From Rhodoferax sp. OV413 (GTDB lineage Bacteria > Pseudomonadota > Gammaproteobacteria > Burkholderiales > Burkholderiaceae_C), in the NCBI RefSeq assembly GCF_900104385.1, contig NZ_FNJA01000002.1, positions 558,001 to 622,000 on the forward strand: a stretch of 64,000 nt of DNA, in the 5' to 3' direction. Positions 28,509 through 36,022 of this stretch are shown here, one piece after another. The stretch's first letter is position 1. The number at the start of each line of letters is the position of its first letter. A program made the translations under genes and the position numbers. The notes beneath the pieces are model-generated. The model was not told where the DNA came from. It worked only from the letters and a program-made list of their open reading frames with translations, and did no database searches.

Positions 28509-28948
28509 GGCATCACCACCTGCGTGAAATACTGGCTATCGGCGTCGCCCATTTTTCTGGCGGGGGCTTTCCAGCCGATGGTGACCTTGGTGATGCTGAC
28601 CCCGGTGGTGGCATCGGTGCTGGTGGCGAGACTGGCGCTTGCATTTGGCAGCCCAGAGGCCGCAGGGTCTTTGACGCGCGCCATCCATTTCGCCAGAGTG
28701 GAGGGGTTGGTGGTTTGCTCCGCCCACATGGTGGCCACCAGTTCATTGGCTAGCCGGGCGGCCCGGGAGCGGTTTTCGGCGTCGATGGCATAGCTGGAGG
28801 CCTTGGCTTGCATGGCTACCATGCCTAGCACCCCGATGGAGAACAGCAGCAGCGACACCAGCACTTCGATCAGGGCAAAGCCGGCGGCAGCGCTGGGGCT
28901 GGCGCGGCGCATGCGGGGTGGCCAGGGATGCAGGGGTTTAGCAGCCAT
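28505..28948 (-). CDS. pilV: minor pilin PilV
   Basis: This 147-residue pseudopilin has a leader ending in A-A-A-G (Gly23) followed by F-A-L-I-E-V-L-V-S-L-L-L-F-S-I-G, so prepilin peptidase should cut before Phe24 and Glu is at +5. The hydrophobic helix and the G-V-L-G-M-V-A-M-Q pattern are typical of PilV. It overlaps the end of fimT by 11 bases and the start of pilW by four, so translation is coupled throughout. Confidence 0.88.
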   Translation of the reverse strand: MAAKPLHPWPPRMRRASPSAAAGFALIEVLVSLLLFSIGVLGMVAMQAKASSYAIDAENRSRAARLANELVATMWAEQTTNPSTLAKWMARVKDPAASGLPNASASLATSTDATTGVSITKVTIGWKAPARKMGDADSQYFTQVVMP

Positions 28949-29528
28949 CGGGGGTGTCGGTGGAAAGCGTTTTTTTCGGATCGCACATGCGCACTTGCCC
29001 GCCTACGTTGACCACCACCTTGAGGGCGCGGTCGGAGCTGCTATTCGCCACGCTGTAGCTGGTAGCGGCCGAGGTGCAGGCGGTGCCGAGCACGTTGATG
29101 GCGCTGCTAGCGGCCAGGCTGACCACGCTGCCCAGGGGGCCAAAGCAGACCATGGCCGGGCCGGTGATCACCACTCCGGCCTGTTTGGCGTAGTTGCCGC
29201 CTTGCACAAAGTCGCTGCTGACAGCTGTTTCAGAGGTGGCGCCGCTGGTTAACGGCAAGGTCTGGATAAACCAGTTCTTGCCATTGGCAACGGGGGCTGC
29301 GTTCAGGGCCGGGCTGGCGCTGGTCAATGCAAAAACGGTCGCCCGGTTGCGCCGCAAAGCCTCGGCCTGGGCCAGGCGCAAACCGTTTTGTATTTCGTCG
29401 GCCACGCTGCGGACCTTGGCGTTGGCGATCCAGGCGCTGAAGGACGGCACGCTCGCCAGCAGTAGCAGCGCAGCGATGGTCAAAGTCACCATCAGCTCGA
29501 TCAGGGTCAGGCCGTGTTGCTTCAGCAT
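28938..29528 (-). CDS. fimT: minor pilin FimT/GspH-type
   Basis: This 196-residue pseudopilin has a six-residue leader (MLKQHG) then LTLIELMVTLTIAALLLLAS, the class III signal with Glu at +5. The region after the helix, A-D-E-I-Q-N-G-L-R-L-A-Q-A-E-A-L-R-R-N, is the FimT/GspH signature. Members of this family include DNA-binding minor pilins that help natural transformation, so a role in DNA uptake is possible but not shown here. It overlaps pilE by seven bases and pilV by eleven. Confidence 0.88.
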   Translation of the reverse strand: MLKQHGLTLIELMVTLTIAALLLLASVPSFSAWIANAKVRSVADEIQNGLRLAQAEALRRNRATVFALTSASPALNAAPVANGKNWFIQTLPLTSGATSETAVSSDFVQGGNYAKQAGVVITGPAMVCFGPLGSVVSLAASSAINVLGTACTSAATSYSVANSSSDRALKVVVNVGGQVRMCDPKKTLSTDTPDGC

Positions 29529-30007
29529 GCATCCCCCTGGCGCATGATCCAGCAGGCGGATGTGGTGCCGCCCCAGGCCGTGGACAGCGTGCTGGTCTTG
29601 CTGTCCGACTGGTCGATGGTGTAGCTGAAGCCGGCAATCACCCCCGAGCCCGTTGCGGTGGCCGTAAAGCTGCTACTGCTGATGTTGGAGCACACCAGCG
29701 CATACGGTGTGGGGCTGGTGTAGGTGCTGGCCGTCACGGTACAAGGCGCTACGGCGCTGGTCGACGTCACATAGGTGCGATTGTCTTGATAGAACTGCTC
29801 CATCTTGGCCCGGGTGGCTTGCAAGTCATTGGTCAAGGCCGCCAGATGCCCGCGTATGACGTAATTTCTGTAGGAAGGCAGTGCCACGGCCGCCAGGATG
29901 GCGACCACGGCCACGGTGATCATCAGTTCGATCAGGGTGAAACCCCGCGTCGTCGACGGCTGGCCAGGCGGGTGCATCGGGGCTAAGGAGGGTCGTTGGA
30001 AACGCAT
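29522..30007 (-). CDS. pilE: type IV pilin PilE-like (first gene of minor pilin operon)
   Basis: This 161-residue pilin has a 22-residue leader ending T-T-R-G, then FTLIELMITVAVVAILAAVA with Glu at +5. The C-terminal D-region has two cysteines (S-A-C-W and G-D-A-C) that would form the usual disulfide. PilE in such operons is a minor pilin like Pseudomonas PilE rather than the main subunit. A second ATG at 29977 would shorten the leader to 12 residues and is an alternative start. It is the first gene of the seven-gene operon and is divergent from gshB. Confidence 0.88.
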   Translation of the reverse strand: MRFQRPSLAPMHPPGQPSTTRGFTLIELMITVAVVAILAAVALPSYRNYVIRGHLAALTNDLQATRAKMEQFYQDNRTYVTSTSAVAPCTVTASTYTSPTPYALVCSNISSSSFTATATGSGVIAGFSYTIDQSDSKTSTLSTAWGGTTSACWIMRQGDAC

Positions 30008-30018
30008 GTAGCAAATTG

Positions 30019-30041
30019 TAAATGGGTAAATTTCCCATTTA
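30019..30041. promoter_or_regulatory. 8-bp inverted repeat in the pilE leader/promoter
   Basis: TAAATGGG and CCCATTTA are perfect inverted arms around the seven bases TAAATTT, 12 bases upstream of the pilE ATG in an otherwise A/T-rich region between pilE and gshB. It could be an operator or a 5' leader hairpin. A TATAAA sequence (minus strand) overlaps its far arm and could be a -10 box. Confidence 0.5.
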
Positions 30042-30205
30042 TATGAACTTATGTAGAGATTTGTGAAGCTGGAGCCCTTGTGATGCGGGCGGCGCCGGGT
30101 TCTTGTGCTGGCCTAGGGGCAGGCAGGGCATTGGCGTGGGCTGCGGCGGCGCTTGCGTCCGGCTGTTAAGCTTTGCGCCGCTCACCATTCGACTGCCCAG
30201 ACCCC

Positions 30206-31192
30206 ATGAACATCCTCTTCGTCGCCGATCCCCTCGAGTCTTTCAAGATCTACAAGGACAGCACCTTCGTGATGATGCGCGAGGCCCAGCGCCGCGGCCA
30301 CAGCATCTCGGCCTGCGAACCGCAAGACCTGCAGTGGCAGACCGGCGGTGTGGTGACGGCCCAGGTGCGGGATATCCACCTCACCGGCAAAGCCGGTGAT
30401 CCACAAACCCGGGGCGACAAGACCGACTGGTTCAGCGTCAGCCAGCCGCTGTTTGCCAACAGCCCGCGCGCGCTGAAGGACTTTGGCGCCATCATCATGC
30501 GCAAAGACCCGCCGTTTGACTCCGAATTCTTCTACGCCACGCACCTGCTGGAGCAGGCCGAGCGCGAGGGCGCCAAGGTGTTCAACAAGCCGCGCGCGCT
30601 GCGCGACCACCCAGAAAAGCTGGCCATCATGGAGTTCCCGCAGTTCAGCGGTCCGACCCTGGTGACGCGCAGCGCCGAGGCGATCCGCCGCTTCCACGCC
30701 GAGCACAAGGACATCATTCTGAAGCCGCTGGACGGCATGGGCGGCATGGGCATCTTCCGCGTCAAGGAAGACGGGCTGAACCTGGGCGGCATCATCGAAA
30801 CGCTGAACAAGAACGGCGCCGAGAGCGTGATGGTGCAGAAGTTCCTGCCCGCGATCGCCCTGGGCGACAAGCGCGTGCTGGTGATCGGCGGCAAGCCCGT
30901 GCCCTATTGCCTGGCGCGGATTCCGCAGGGCGGCGAGGTGCGTGGCAACCTGGCGGTGGGCGGCAAGGGCGTGGCCCAGCCGCTGTCGGCGCGCGACCGC
31001 GAAATCGGCGAAGCCCTGGGCCCTATCCTGGCGGCGCGCGGCCTGCTGCTGGTGGGCGTGGATGTGATCGGCGACTGCGTGACCGAGATCAACGTCACCA
31101 GCCCGACCTGCTTCCAGGAAATCTTCGACCAGACCGGTTGCGATGTGGCCGCGCTGTTCATCGACGCGCTGGAAGCCGCGCTGGCGGTTTAA
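30206..31192 (+). CDS. gshB: glutathione synthetase
   Basis: GshB joins gamma-glutamylcysteine and glycine to make glutathione. The 328-residue protein is an ATP-grasp enzyme. The N-terminus MNILFVADPLESFKIYKDST, the ATP-binding loop KPLDGMGGMGIFRV (about residues 172-185) and the metal-binding end DVIGDCVTEINVTSPT are family signatures. ATG 30206 matches the usual start; the in-frame start at 30173 would add eleven residues. In many betaproteobacteria gshB is next to gshA, but here 21 kb lie between them. Confidence 0.95.
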   Translation: MNILFVADPLESFKIYKDSTFVMMREAQRRGHSISACEPQDLQWQTGGVVTAQVRDIHLTGKAGDPQTRGDKTDWFSVSQPLFANSPRALKDFGAIIMRKDPPFDSEFFYATHLLEQAEREGAKVFNKPRALRDHPEKLAIMEFPQFSGPTLVTRSAEAIRRFHAEHKDIILKPLDGMGGMGIFRVKEDGLNLGGIIETLNKNGAESVMVQKFLPAIALGDKRVLVIGGKPVPYCLARIPQGGEVRGNLAVGGKGVAQPLSARDREIGEALGPILAARGLLLVGVDVIGDCVTEINVTSPTCFQEIFDQTGCDVAALFIDALEAALAV

Positions 31193-31196
31193 AGAA

Positions 31197-31250
31197 AATC
31201 GGGCTTTGGCGCAGATACTACCTGCGCTGGCAGCTATCTAAAAGATAGCG
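31197..31250 (-). repeat. dispersed two-hairpin repeat, copy 8 (gshB/glutamine amidotransferase)
   Basis: Intergenic copy with hairpins GCGCAGATA-C-TACCTGCGC and GCTATC-TAAAA-GATAGC between the converging gshB and amidotransferase genes. Confidence 0.85.
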
Positions 31251-31257
31251 CGCCGGT

Positions 31258-32022
31258 TCAGCCGACCAGCGCGCCGTCGACAAATACCTTGAGTTCGCCG
31301 GTGGCGAAGGCGGTCCAGTCTTCGTTGCTGGTCAGCGGCGCGGTGGCCACCATGGCCACGCGGTCGTTGGCGCTGGTGTGCTCGGCAAAGTTCACGCTCA
31401 GGTCTTCGTCCTTCAGCGTGGCGTGGGCAAACGGGTGTTTGCGTTCCACATAATGCAGCTGGGTCGAGGCATGGGCCCACAGCGCCTCGCCGTTGCTGAG
31501 CAAAAAGTTGAAGGTGCCGTGGCGCGCAATCCGTTGGCTGAGTTCGCGCAGGGTCAGCGTCAGCTCGGCCACGCTGGGCACGCCGGCGTGCGACTTGGCC
31601 AGCTCCTGCATCAGCCAGCAGAACGCGCGCTCGCTGTCGGTATTGCCCACCGGCTGGAAGCTGGCGTGCAGCCGCGGGTGGAAGTCCTTCAGGTCGCCGT
31701 TGTGGGCGAACACCCAGTAGCGGCCCCAGAGCTCACGCACGAACGGGTGGCAGTTCTCCAGCGCCACCACGCCCTGCGTGGCTTTGCGGATGTGGGCGAT
31801 CACGTTGCGGCTCTTGATCGGGTATTGGCGGATCAGCGCCGCCACTGGCGACTCACAGGCCGCCTGGTGGTCGACAAAATGGCGCAGGCCGCGGCCTTCG
31901 AAAAAGGCGATGCCCCAGCCGTCGCTGTGGTGGTCGGTGCGGCCGCCGCGTTCGGCAAAGCCGCTGAAGCTGAACACCACGTCGGTCGGCGTGTTGCAGT
32001 TCATTCCCAGGAGTTGGCACAT
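31258..32022 (-). CDS. class II glutamine amidotransferase (YafJ-like)
   Basis: This 254-residue Ntn-type hydrolase resembles E. coli YafJ and EgtC. It begins M-C-Q-L-L-G, so Cys2 becomes the N-terminal nucleophile after removal of Met. It has the segments H-S-D-G-W-G-I-A-F-F and F-A-H-N-G-D-L, the ammonia-generating glutaminase site. The exact acceptor reaction of YafJ is not known to me. Context with gshB might hint at gamma-glutamyl chemistry, but this is only inference. A dispersed repeat separates it from gshB, and a longer repeat lies upstream between it and the transporter gene. Confidence 0.85.
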   Translation of the reverse strand: MCQLLGMNCNTPTDVVFSFSGFAERGGRTDHHSDGWGIAFFEGRGLRHFVDHQAACESPVAALIRQYPIKSRNVIAHIRKATQGVVALENCHPFVRELWGRYWVFAHNGDLKDFHPRLHASFQPVGNTDSERAFCWLMQELAKSHAGVPSVAELTLTLRELSQRIARHGTFNFLLSNGEALWAHASTQLHYVERKHPFAHATLKDEDLSVNFAEHTSANDRVAMVATAPLTSNEDWTAFATGELKVFVDGALVG

Positions 32023-32029
32023 GGTTACT

Positions 32030-32145
32030 TCTTGCTCACCCCCAGGCTACAGAGCTTCGCTTCTTCCGCCAACCCCCTTGCAGGGGGCAACACCAGCAGC
32101 CTGGCAAAGCCAGTTCTGCGGTGTTTCTGGTGTGCGTGCGTTCTC
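32030..32145. repeat. palindromic intergenic sequence, probable second dispersed repeat family
   Basis: The gap holds a CCCCC-TTGCA-GGGGG hairpin (32073-32087), and a following CAGCCTGGCAAAGCCAG stretch is partly inverted. Similar sequences are, from memory, widespread between Comamonadaceae genes. Only this copy is in the window, so the repeat nature is inferred. Confidence 0.35.
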
Positions 32146-32148
32146 AAT

Positions 32149-33612
32149 TTAGCCGGGAGGGGTGGTGTTACGGTTAGTTTTCAGTTGCCAGGCGGCGACA
32201 AGGGCCAGCGCGCACAACGCGGCCAGCATCAGGAACGACTCATTAAACGCCATCAGCCGCTCCGGGCTGGTAACCGGGTTCGCAAACGAATCGCCGTGCG
32301 CGGCGAGCCGCCATTCCAGCACGATACCGCACAGGCTGACGCCGGTGGCGCCGCCCAGCATGCGCAGAAAGTTGATCGCGCTCGAACCCTGCGGGATCAA
32401 CGCCTTGTCCAGCGGCCGCATTGCGCCCAGGTTCAGCGAGGGCAGGATGAAGCCCAGGCCGATGCGCCCCAGCACCGCCCACAGCACCAGCATCCAGATC
32501 GGGCTGCCCAGGGCAATGGTCACCATCAGCGCGAACGAGCTGGCCAGCAGCGCCAGGCCTATGCTGACCAGCAGGTAGGTGGGTTGCTTGTCGGCCAGCC
32601 GGCCCACCAGGGCGATGGTGATGGCCAGCACCAGCCCGGCCGGCAGCAGGATGGCCCCCACGTAAGAGGCCGACAGGCCCAACCCGACCTGCATGTAGAC
32701 CGGCAGCAGATAGGTCGAGCCAAACAGCGCGGTGCCGTAGATCACCGCCACGATGCTGCCCATGGCGAACGGCCGGTAGCCGAACAGCGCCAGGTCCATC
32801 AGCGGCGCACCGCCCCGGGCGGCTAGGCGCCGCTGCCAGGCAATGAATCCGACCACGGCTAGCACCGCGCCCAGCAACAGCAGGCCGGCTACCGGCAGCG
32901 TGCCGCCGCGCAACTGCACCATGCCGTTCAGCAAGCACAGCGTGCCGACCGCGGCCAGTAACAAGCCGCGCCAATCCAGCGAAGCACCGCTGCTGGCCAG
33001 CGCGCCGCCGGGGGCGGTGGTGGGCACGAACTTGCGCGCCATCCACAGCGACACCAGGCAAAACGGCACCACCATGAAGAAGATCGAGCGCCAGCCGAAC
33101 AGATCGACCAGGATGCCGCCGATGCTGGGGCCAATAGCTGGCGCCAGCACCACGCCCATGCCGAACAGGCCGCTGGCGCGCCCTTGCTCGTGCGGCTGGA
33201 AGGCGCGCAAGATGATGATGGCCGGTATCGGCTGCACCACGCCGGCCGCCAGCCCTTCGGCAACGCGGGCCGCCAGCACCAGGCCGTAGTCGCCAGCCAG
33301 GCCGCCGGCGATGCCGCCGACCATCAGCAACCACATGGCGCCCGCATAGGTGCGCCGGTAGCCGTAGCGGGCCAGCAGCCAGGGCGTGGTCAGCATGGAC
33401 ACCGTCATGGCCACCATGAAGCCGGAGGTGACCCACTGCGCGCGCGACGGCCCCAGGGTGAAGTGGTGGCTCATGTCGGGCACCGCCACGTTGACGATGG
33501 TGGACGACATGATGGACGCCATGGTGCCGATCATCACCGCCAGCAACAGCAGCCAGCGGTAGCGCTCGCCGTAGCGGGCTTTCAGGTCGGCGGTGGGGAT
33601 GTGCGGGCTCAA
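32149..33612 (-). CDS. DHA2-family MFS drug/multidrug efflux transporter
   Basis: This 487-residue membrane protein has about fourteen hydrophobic segments, which marks the EmrB/QacA (DHA2) branch of the major facilitator superfamily, proton-driven exporters of toxic compounds. The early motif D (STIVNVAVPDM) and the A-like loop ARYGYRRTY, with GLAAGVVQPIPAIIILRAF, are present. The best start is TTG 33612, whose TTGA overlaps the stop of the upstream small Cys-rich gene. The frame is open further up but would translate that gene out of frame. No MarR/TetR regulator is adjacent. Confidence 0.85.
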   Translation of the reverse strand: MSPHIPTADLKARYGERYRWLLLLAVMIGTMASIMSSTIVNVAVPDMSHHFTLGPSRAQWVTSGFMVAMTVSMLTTPWLLARYGYRRTYAGAMWLLMVGGIAGGLAGDYGLVLAARVAEGLAAGVVQPIPAIIILRAFQPHEQGRASGLFGMGVVLAPAIGPSIGGILVDLFGWRSIFFMVVPFCLVSLWMARKFVPTTAPGGALASSGASLDWRGLLLAAVGTLCLLNGMVQLRGGTLPVAGLLLLGAVLAVVGFIAWQRRLAARGGAPLMDLALFGYRPFAMGSIVAVIYGTALFGSTYLLPVYMQVGLGLSASYVGAILLPAGLVLAITIALVGRLADKQPTYLLVSIGLALLASSFALMVTIALGSPIWMLVLWAVLGRIGLGFILPSLNLGAMRPLDKALIPQGSSAINFLRMLGGATGVSLCGIVLEWRLAAHGDSFANPVTSPERLMAFNESFLMLAALCALALVAAWQLKTNRNTTPPG

Positions 33613-33848
33613 GATGTGGGGGAGGTTGGTTGGCTGCTGTTGTTGGCGGGTAATGCGGCGCAGCGTGGGCACAGGCAGGCCCGGTCCAGCGCCGCCGGGT
33701 CGATCTGCGCCAGTGTCTCTGGGGCGATGGATTGCTGCATGCACCAGCAGGGCCCGGGTGGCAGACCGGTGCTGCGCGCCAGTTCCATCGCGCACTGGTT
33801 GGGCTGGCCGCACAGCGGGCAATAGCGGGGATCAACGGCGGAGGACAT
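33609..33848 (-). CDS. small cysteine-rich CWC-type protein
   Basis: This 79-residue protein has eight cysteines in metal-ligand-like groups: C-P-L-C-G-Q-P-N-Q-C near the start, then G-P-C-W-C, then C-L-C-P-R-C at the end. It matches the cysteine-rich CWC family, small proteins of unknown function that probably bind zinc. The start at 33848 is chosen because the homologous part begins soon after it; ATG 33875 is an alternative. Its stop overlaps the TTG start of the transporter gene, so the two are cotranscribed. Confidence 0.75.
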   Translation of the reverse strand: MSSAVDPRYCPLCGQPNQCAMELARSTGLPPGPCWCMQQSIAPETLAQIDPAALDRACLCPRCAALPANNSSQPTSPTS

Positions 33849-34122
33849 GGCAGTGGGGCGGCTGGCAGCAAGCATCGGCTGCTCAATTTATAGGAAACCA
33901 GGCATTTAAGCATGGCATATGTGCAGTAGTTGCTACACATTGGATAGTATTTGGCTATGCTTTTGTATACACGCTGAACGAATGGAAGTGCTGTTCGGTA
34001 TGTGCTATTAGGTCCGTCTTTCTCATAAAATCAAATGCATTACAAAACAATACGCAGACCGGACACGGCCCCGATCCAAGGCTTGGCGGGGGCTCGCGGA
34101 TCTTCGCGTTTGGAGACAAATC
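33849..34122. other. A/T-rich gene-free stretch with probable divergent promoters
   Basis: This region is clearly richer in A/T than its surroundings. It separates the minus-strand CWC gene from the + strand gene at 34123, and it should hold both promoters. Several short inverted repeats occur, for example GTAGTTGCTAC, but no clear factor site is recognised. Confidence 0.5.
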
Positions 34123-34839
34123 ATGGACATGCGGGTCGGTAACGGGCGCCACAAGCCCGTCGGGTGTCTCACTGTGCTCGTGGGATGGGGCTTGGCCGCT
34201 GCCGCCTGGGCCGTACCCATAGCCGACCAGCCTGCTTCCGCTTACCAGTCAGAGCCTGCTGCCGAGGCGCCTACCGTCGATGTCAGCGCCTTGGCGGCAG
34301 CTGCCGATGCGCCGGCCAAAGCCACGGCGGCCAAGTCGGCCGAAGCCCCTGCCCGTAGCGGGAGCCCCGAGCTGCCCATGCCCCGTGCCGAGGCGACCAA
34401 GACCTCGGATGCAGCGGAACCCGAGTCGCTGCGCTCCAGCCTGAAAGAGCTGGCCAACTCCACCGGCGTGGTGGATGCCGTGCACACCCTGAATTCCGAA
34501 CTGAACGGCAGTGCATCGGGTAATTTTGCCGATGCGCACGATGGCGGCGCGGAGATGGCGCGCCGCGCCGAGGCGCAGGCCGGCAGCGAGCCGCGCATGG
34601 GGGTGCGCGCCGCGCCCTTGACGGAAGAGCAACGCAAACTGGAGGAGGCGCAGGCTTCGTTCCTGTTTTCTGCCCTGGTGCAAGAGGTCACGCCGTGGCT
34701 GATCGCGGCGGTGCTGATGTACATCGTGATCTACGGTGCCCGCGTGATGCTGGCCTATTCCCGCATGAAAGCCGAGCGCAAACGCAAGCGCCGCCAGTCC
34801 AAGTCCGGTGCCCGTACGCGCAGCGCCCGTATAGATTGA
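34123..34839 (+). CDS. unrecognised exported protein with C-terminal membrane helix
   Basis: I do not recognise this 238-residue protein. It has a signal-peptide-like N-terminus (residues about 12-30, ending A-W-A). A long Ala/Glu/Pro-rich region of low complexity (35-160) follows, then a charged helix (T-E-E-Q-R-K-L-E-E-A-Q). Next come one strong membrane helix at about residues 190-213 and a very basic tail (K-R-K-R-R-Q-S-K-S). The tail would be cytoplasmic and could bind nucleic acid or lipid. The start has a GGAG eight bases upstream. Single-copy context and no recognisable partners; GC and codon use look like the neighbours. Confidence 0.7.
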   Translation: MDMRVGNGRHKPVGCLTVLVGWGLAAAAWAVPIADQPASAYQSEPAAEAPTVDVSALAAAADAPAKATAAKSAEAPARSGSPELPMPRAEATKTSDAAEPESLRSSLKELANSTGVVDAVHTLNSELNGSASGNFADAHDGGAEMARRAEAQAGSEPRMGVRAAPLTEEQRKLEEAQASFLFSALVQEVTPWLIAAVLMYIVIYGARVMLAYSRMKAERKRKRRQSKSGARTRSARID

Positions 34840-34914
34840 GGTAAAGATCGGCAAACCCTGTGGCCTCTCGGTACCCCGCCTCCAGCAGGTGCGGGGAGCG
34901 CAGTACAATTCAGA

Positions 34915-34935
34915 TGCAAGTAGTTCTTATTTGCA
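34915..34935. promoter_or_regulatory. palindrome, possible Fur box upstream of fbpA
   Basis: TGCAA and TTGCA frame eleven A/T-rich bases, 63 bases before the fbpA ATG. The shape is like Fur operators, which sit upstream of ferric iron transporter genes. A TACAAT six bases further upstream could be the -10 box. No consensus score was computed. Confidence 0.45.
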
Positions 34936-34998
34936 GCCCTGGTGCCCATGCCCTGTGCGTTTTGGCACCTGCGTCCACCCTCCATCTGAAGTGTTTTC

Positions 34999-36015
34999 AT
35001 GAAAATATCTCTTCCGTTTTTGGCCCGCGCCGTCGCGTTGGCCGCCAGCATGCTGGCCGCTCCTTTGGTCGTGCTGGCGCAGGGTTCTGACAGCCTGGTG
35101 GTGTACAACGCGCAGCACGTTAGCCTGACCCAGGCCTGGGCCGATGGCTTCACCAAGGAAACCGGCATCAAGGTCACCATGCGCAATGGCGGCGACAGCG
35201 AGCTCGGCAACCAGCTGGTGCAAGAGGGCGCGGCCTCGCCGGCCGATGTGTTCCTGACCGAAAATTCGCCCGCCATGGCTTTGGTGGATGCGGCTGGCCT
35301 GTTTGCCCCGCTGGACGCAGCCACGCTGGCCCAGGTGCCGGCCAATTTCCGCCCATCGCATGGCCGCTGGATCGGTGTGGCGGCCCGTACCACCGTCTTC
35401 GTCTACAACAAGAGCAAGCTGACTGCGGAGCAGTTGCCCAAGTCCATGCTCGACCTGGCCAACCCCAGCTGGAAGGGCCGTTGGGCGGCGTCGCCCTCCG
35501 GTGCCGACTTCCAGGCTATCGTCAGCGCGCTGCTGGAGCTGAAGGGCGAAACCGTCACCGCCGGCTGGCTCAAGGCCATGAAGGAAAACGCCACGCCCTA
35601 CAAGGGCAATAGCACGGTGATGAAGGCGGTCAACGCCGGCCAGATCGACGGCGGCGTGATTTACCACTACTACCATTTTGGCGACCAGGCCAAGACCGGC
35701 GAGAACAGCAAGAACACCGGCCTGCACTACTTCCGCAACGAAGATCCAGGCGCTTTCGTCAGCATCTCCGGCGGCGGCGTGCTGTCCACCAGCAAGCATG
35801 CAGCCCAGGCCCAGGCCTTCGTCAAGTGGGTGGCGGGCAAGGGCGGCCAAGAGATCCTGAAGACCGGCGACTCGTATGAATACGCCGTGGGCGTGGGCGC
35901 GCAGTCCAACCCCAAGCTGGTGCCGCTGGCCGAGCTGCAAGCGCCCAAAGTCGACCCTTCCAAGCTGAACAGCAAAAAGGTATCGGACCTGATGACACAG
36001 GCCGGCCTGCTGTAA
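34999..36015 (+). CDS. fbpA: ferric iron periplasmic binding protein
   Basis: FbpA carries ferric iron in the periplasm to its ABC permease. The 338-residue protein has a signal peptide (residues 1-27) and the class of iron-binding protein fold. The segment [12 protein letters not shown] holds the tyrosines expected to bind iron, and the early [15 protein letters not shown] and [12 protein letters not shown] segments are family marks. ATG 34999 directly follows TTTTC and begins the signal peptide. Two downstream genes encode the permease and ATPase, so the operon is complete. Expression is probably iron-repressed through the palindrome upstream. Confidence 0.93.
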   Translation: MKISLPFLARAVALAASMLAAPLVVLAQGSDSLVVYNAQHVSLTQAWADGFTKETGIKVTMRNGGDSELGNQLVQEGAASPADVFLTENSPAMALVDAAGLFAPLDAATLAQVPANFRPSHGRWIGVAARTTVFVYNKSKLTAEQLPKSMLDLANPSWKGRWAASPSGADFQAIVSALLELKGETVTAGWLKAMKENATPYKGNSTVMKAVNAGQIDGGVIYHYYHFGDQAKTGENSKNTGLHYFRNEDPGAFVSISGGGVLSTSKHAAQAQAFVKWVAGKGGQEILKTGDSYEYAVGVGAQSNPKLVPLAELQAPKVDPSKLNSKKVSDLMTQAGLL

Positions 36016-36022
36016 ACCTCCG

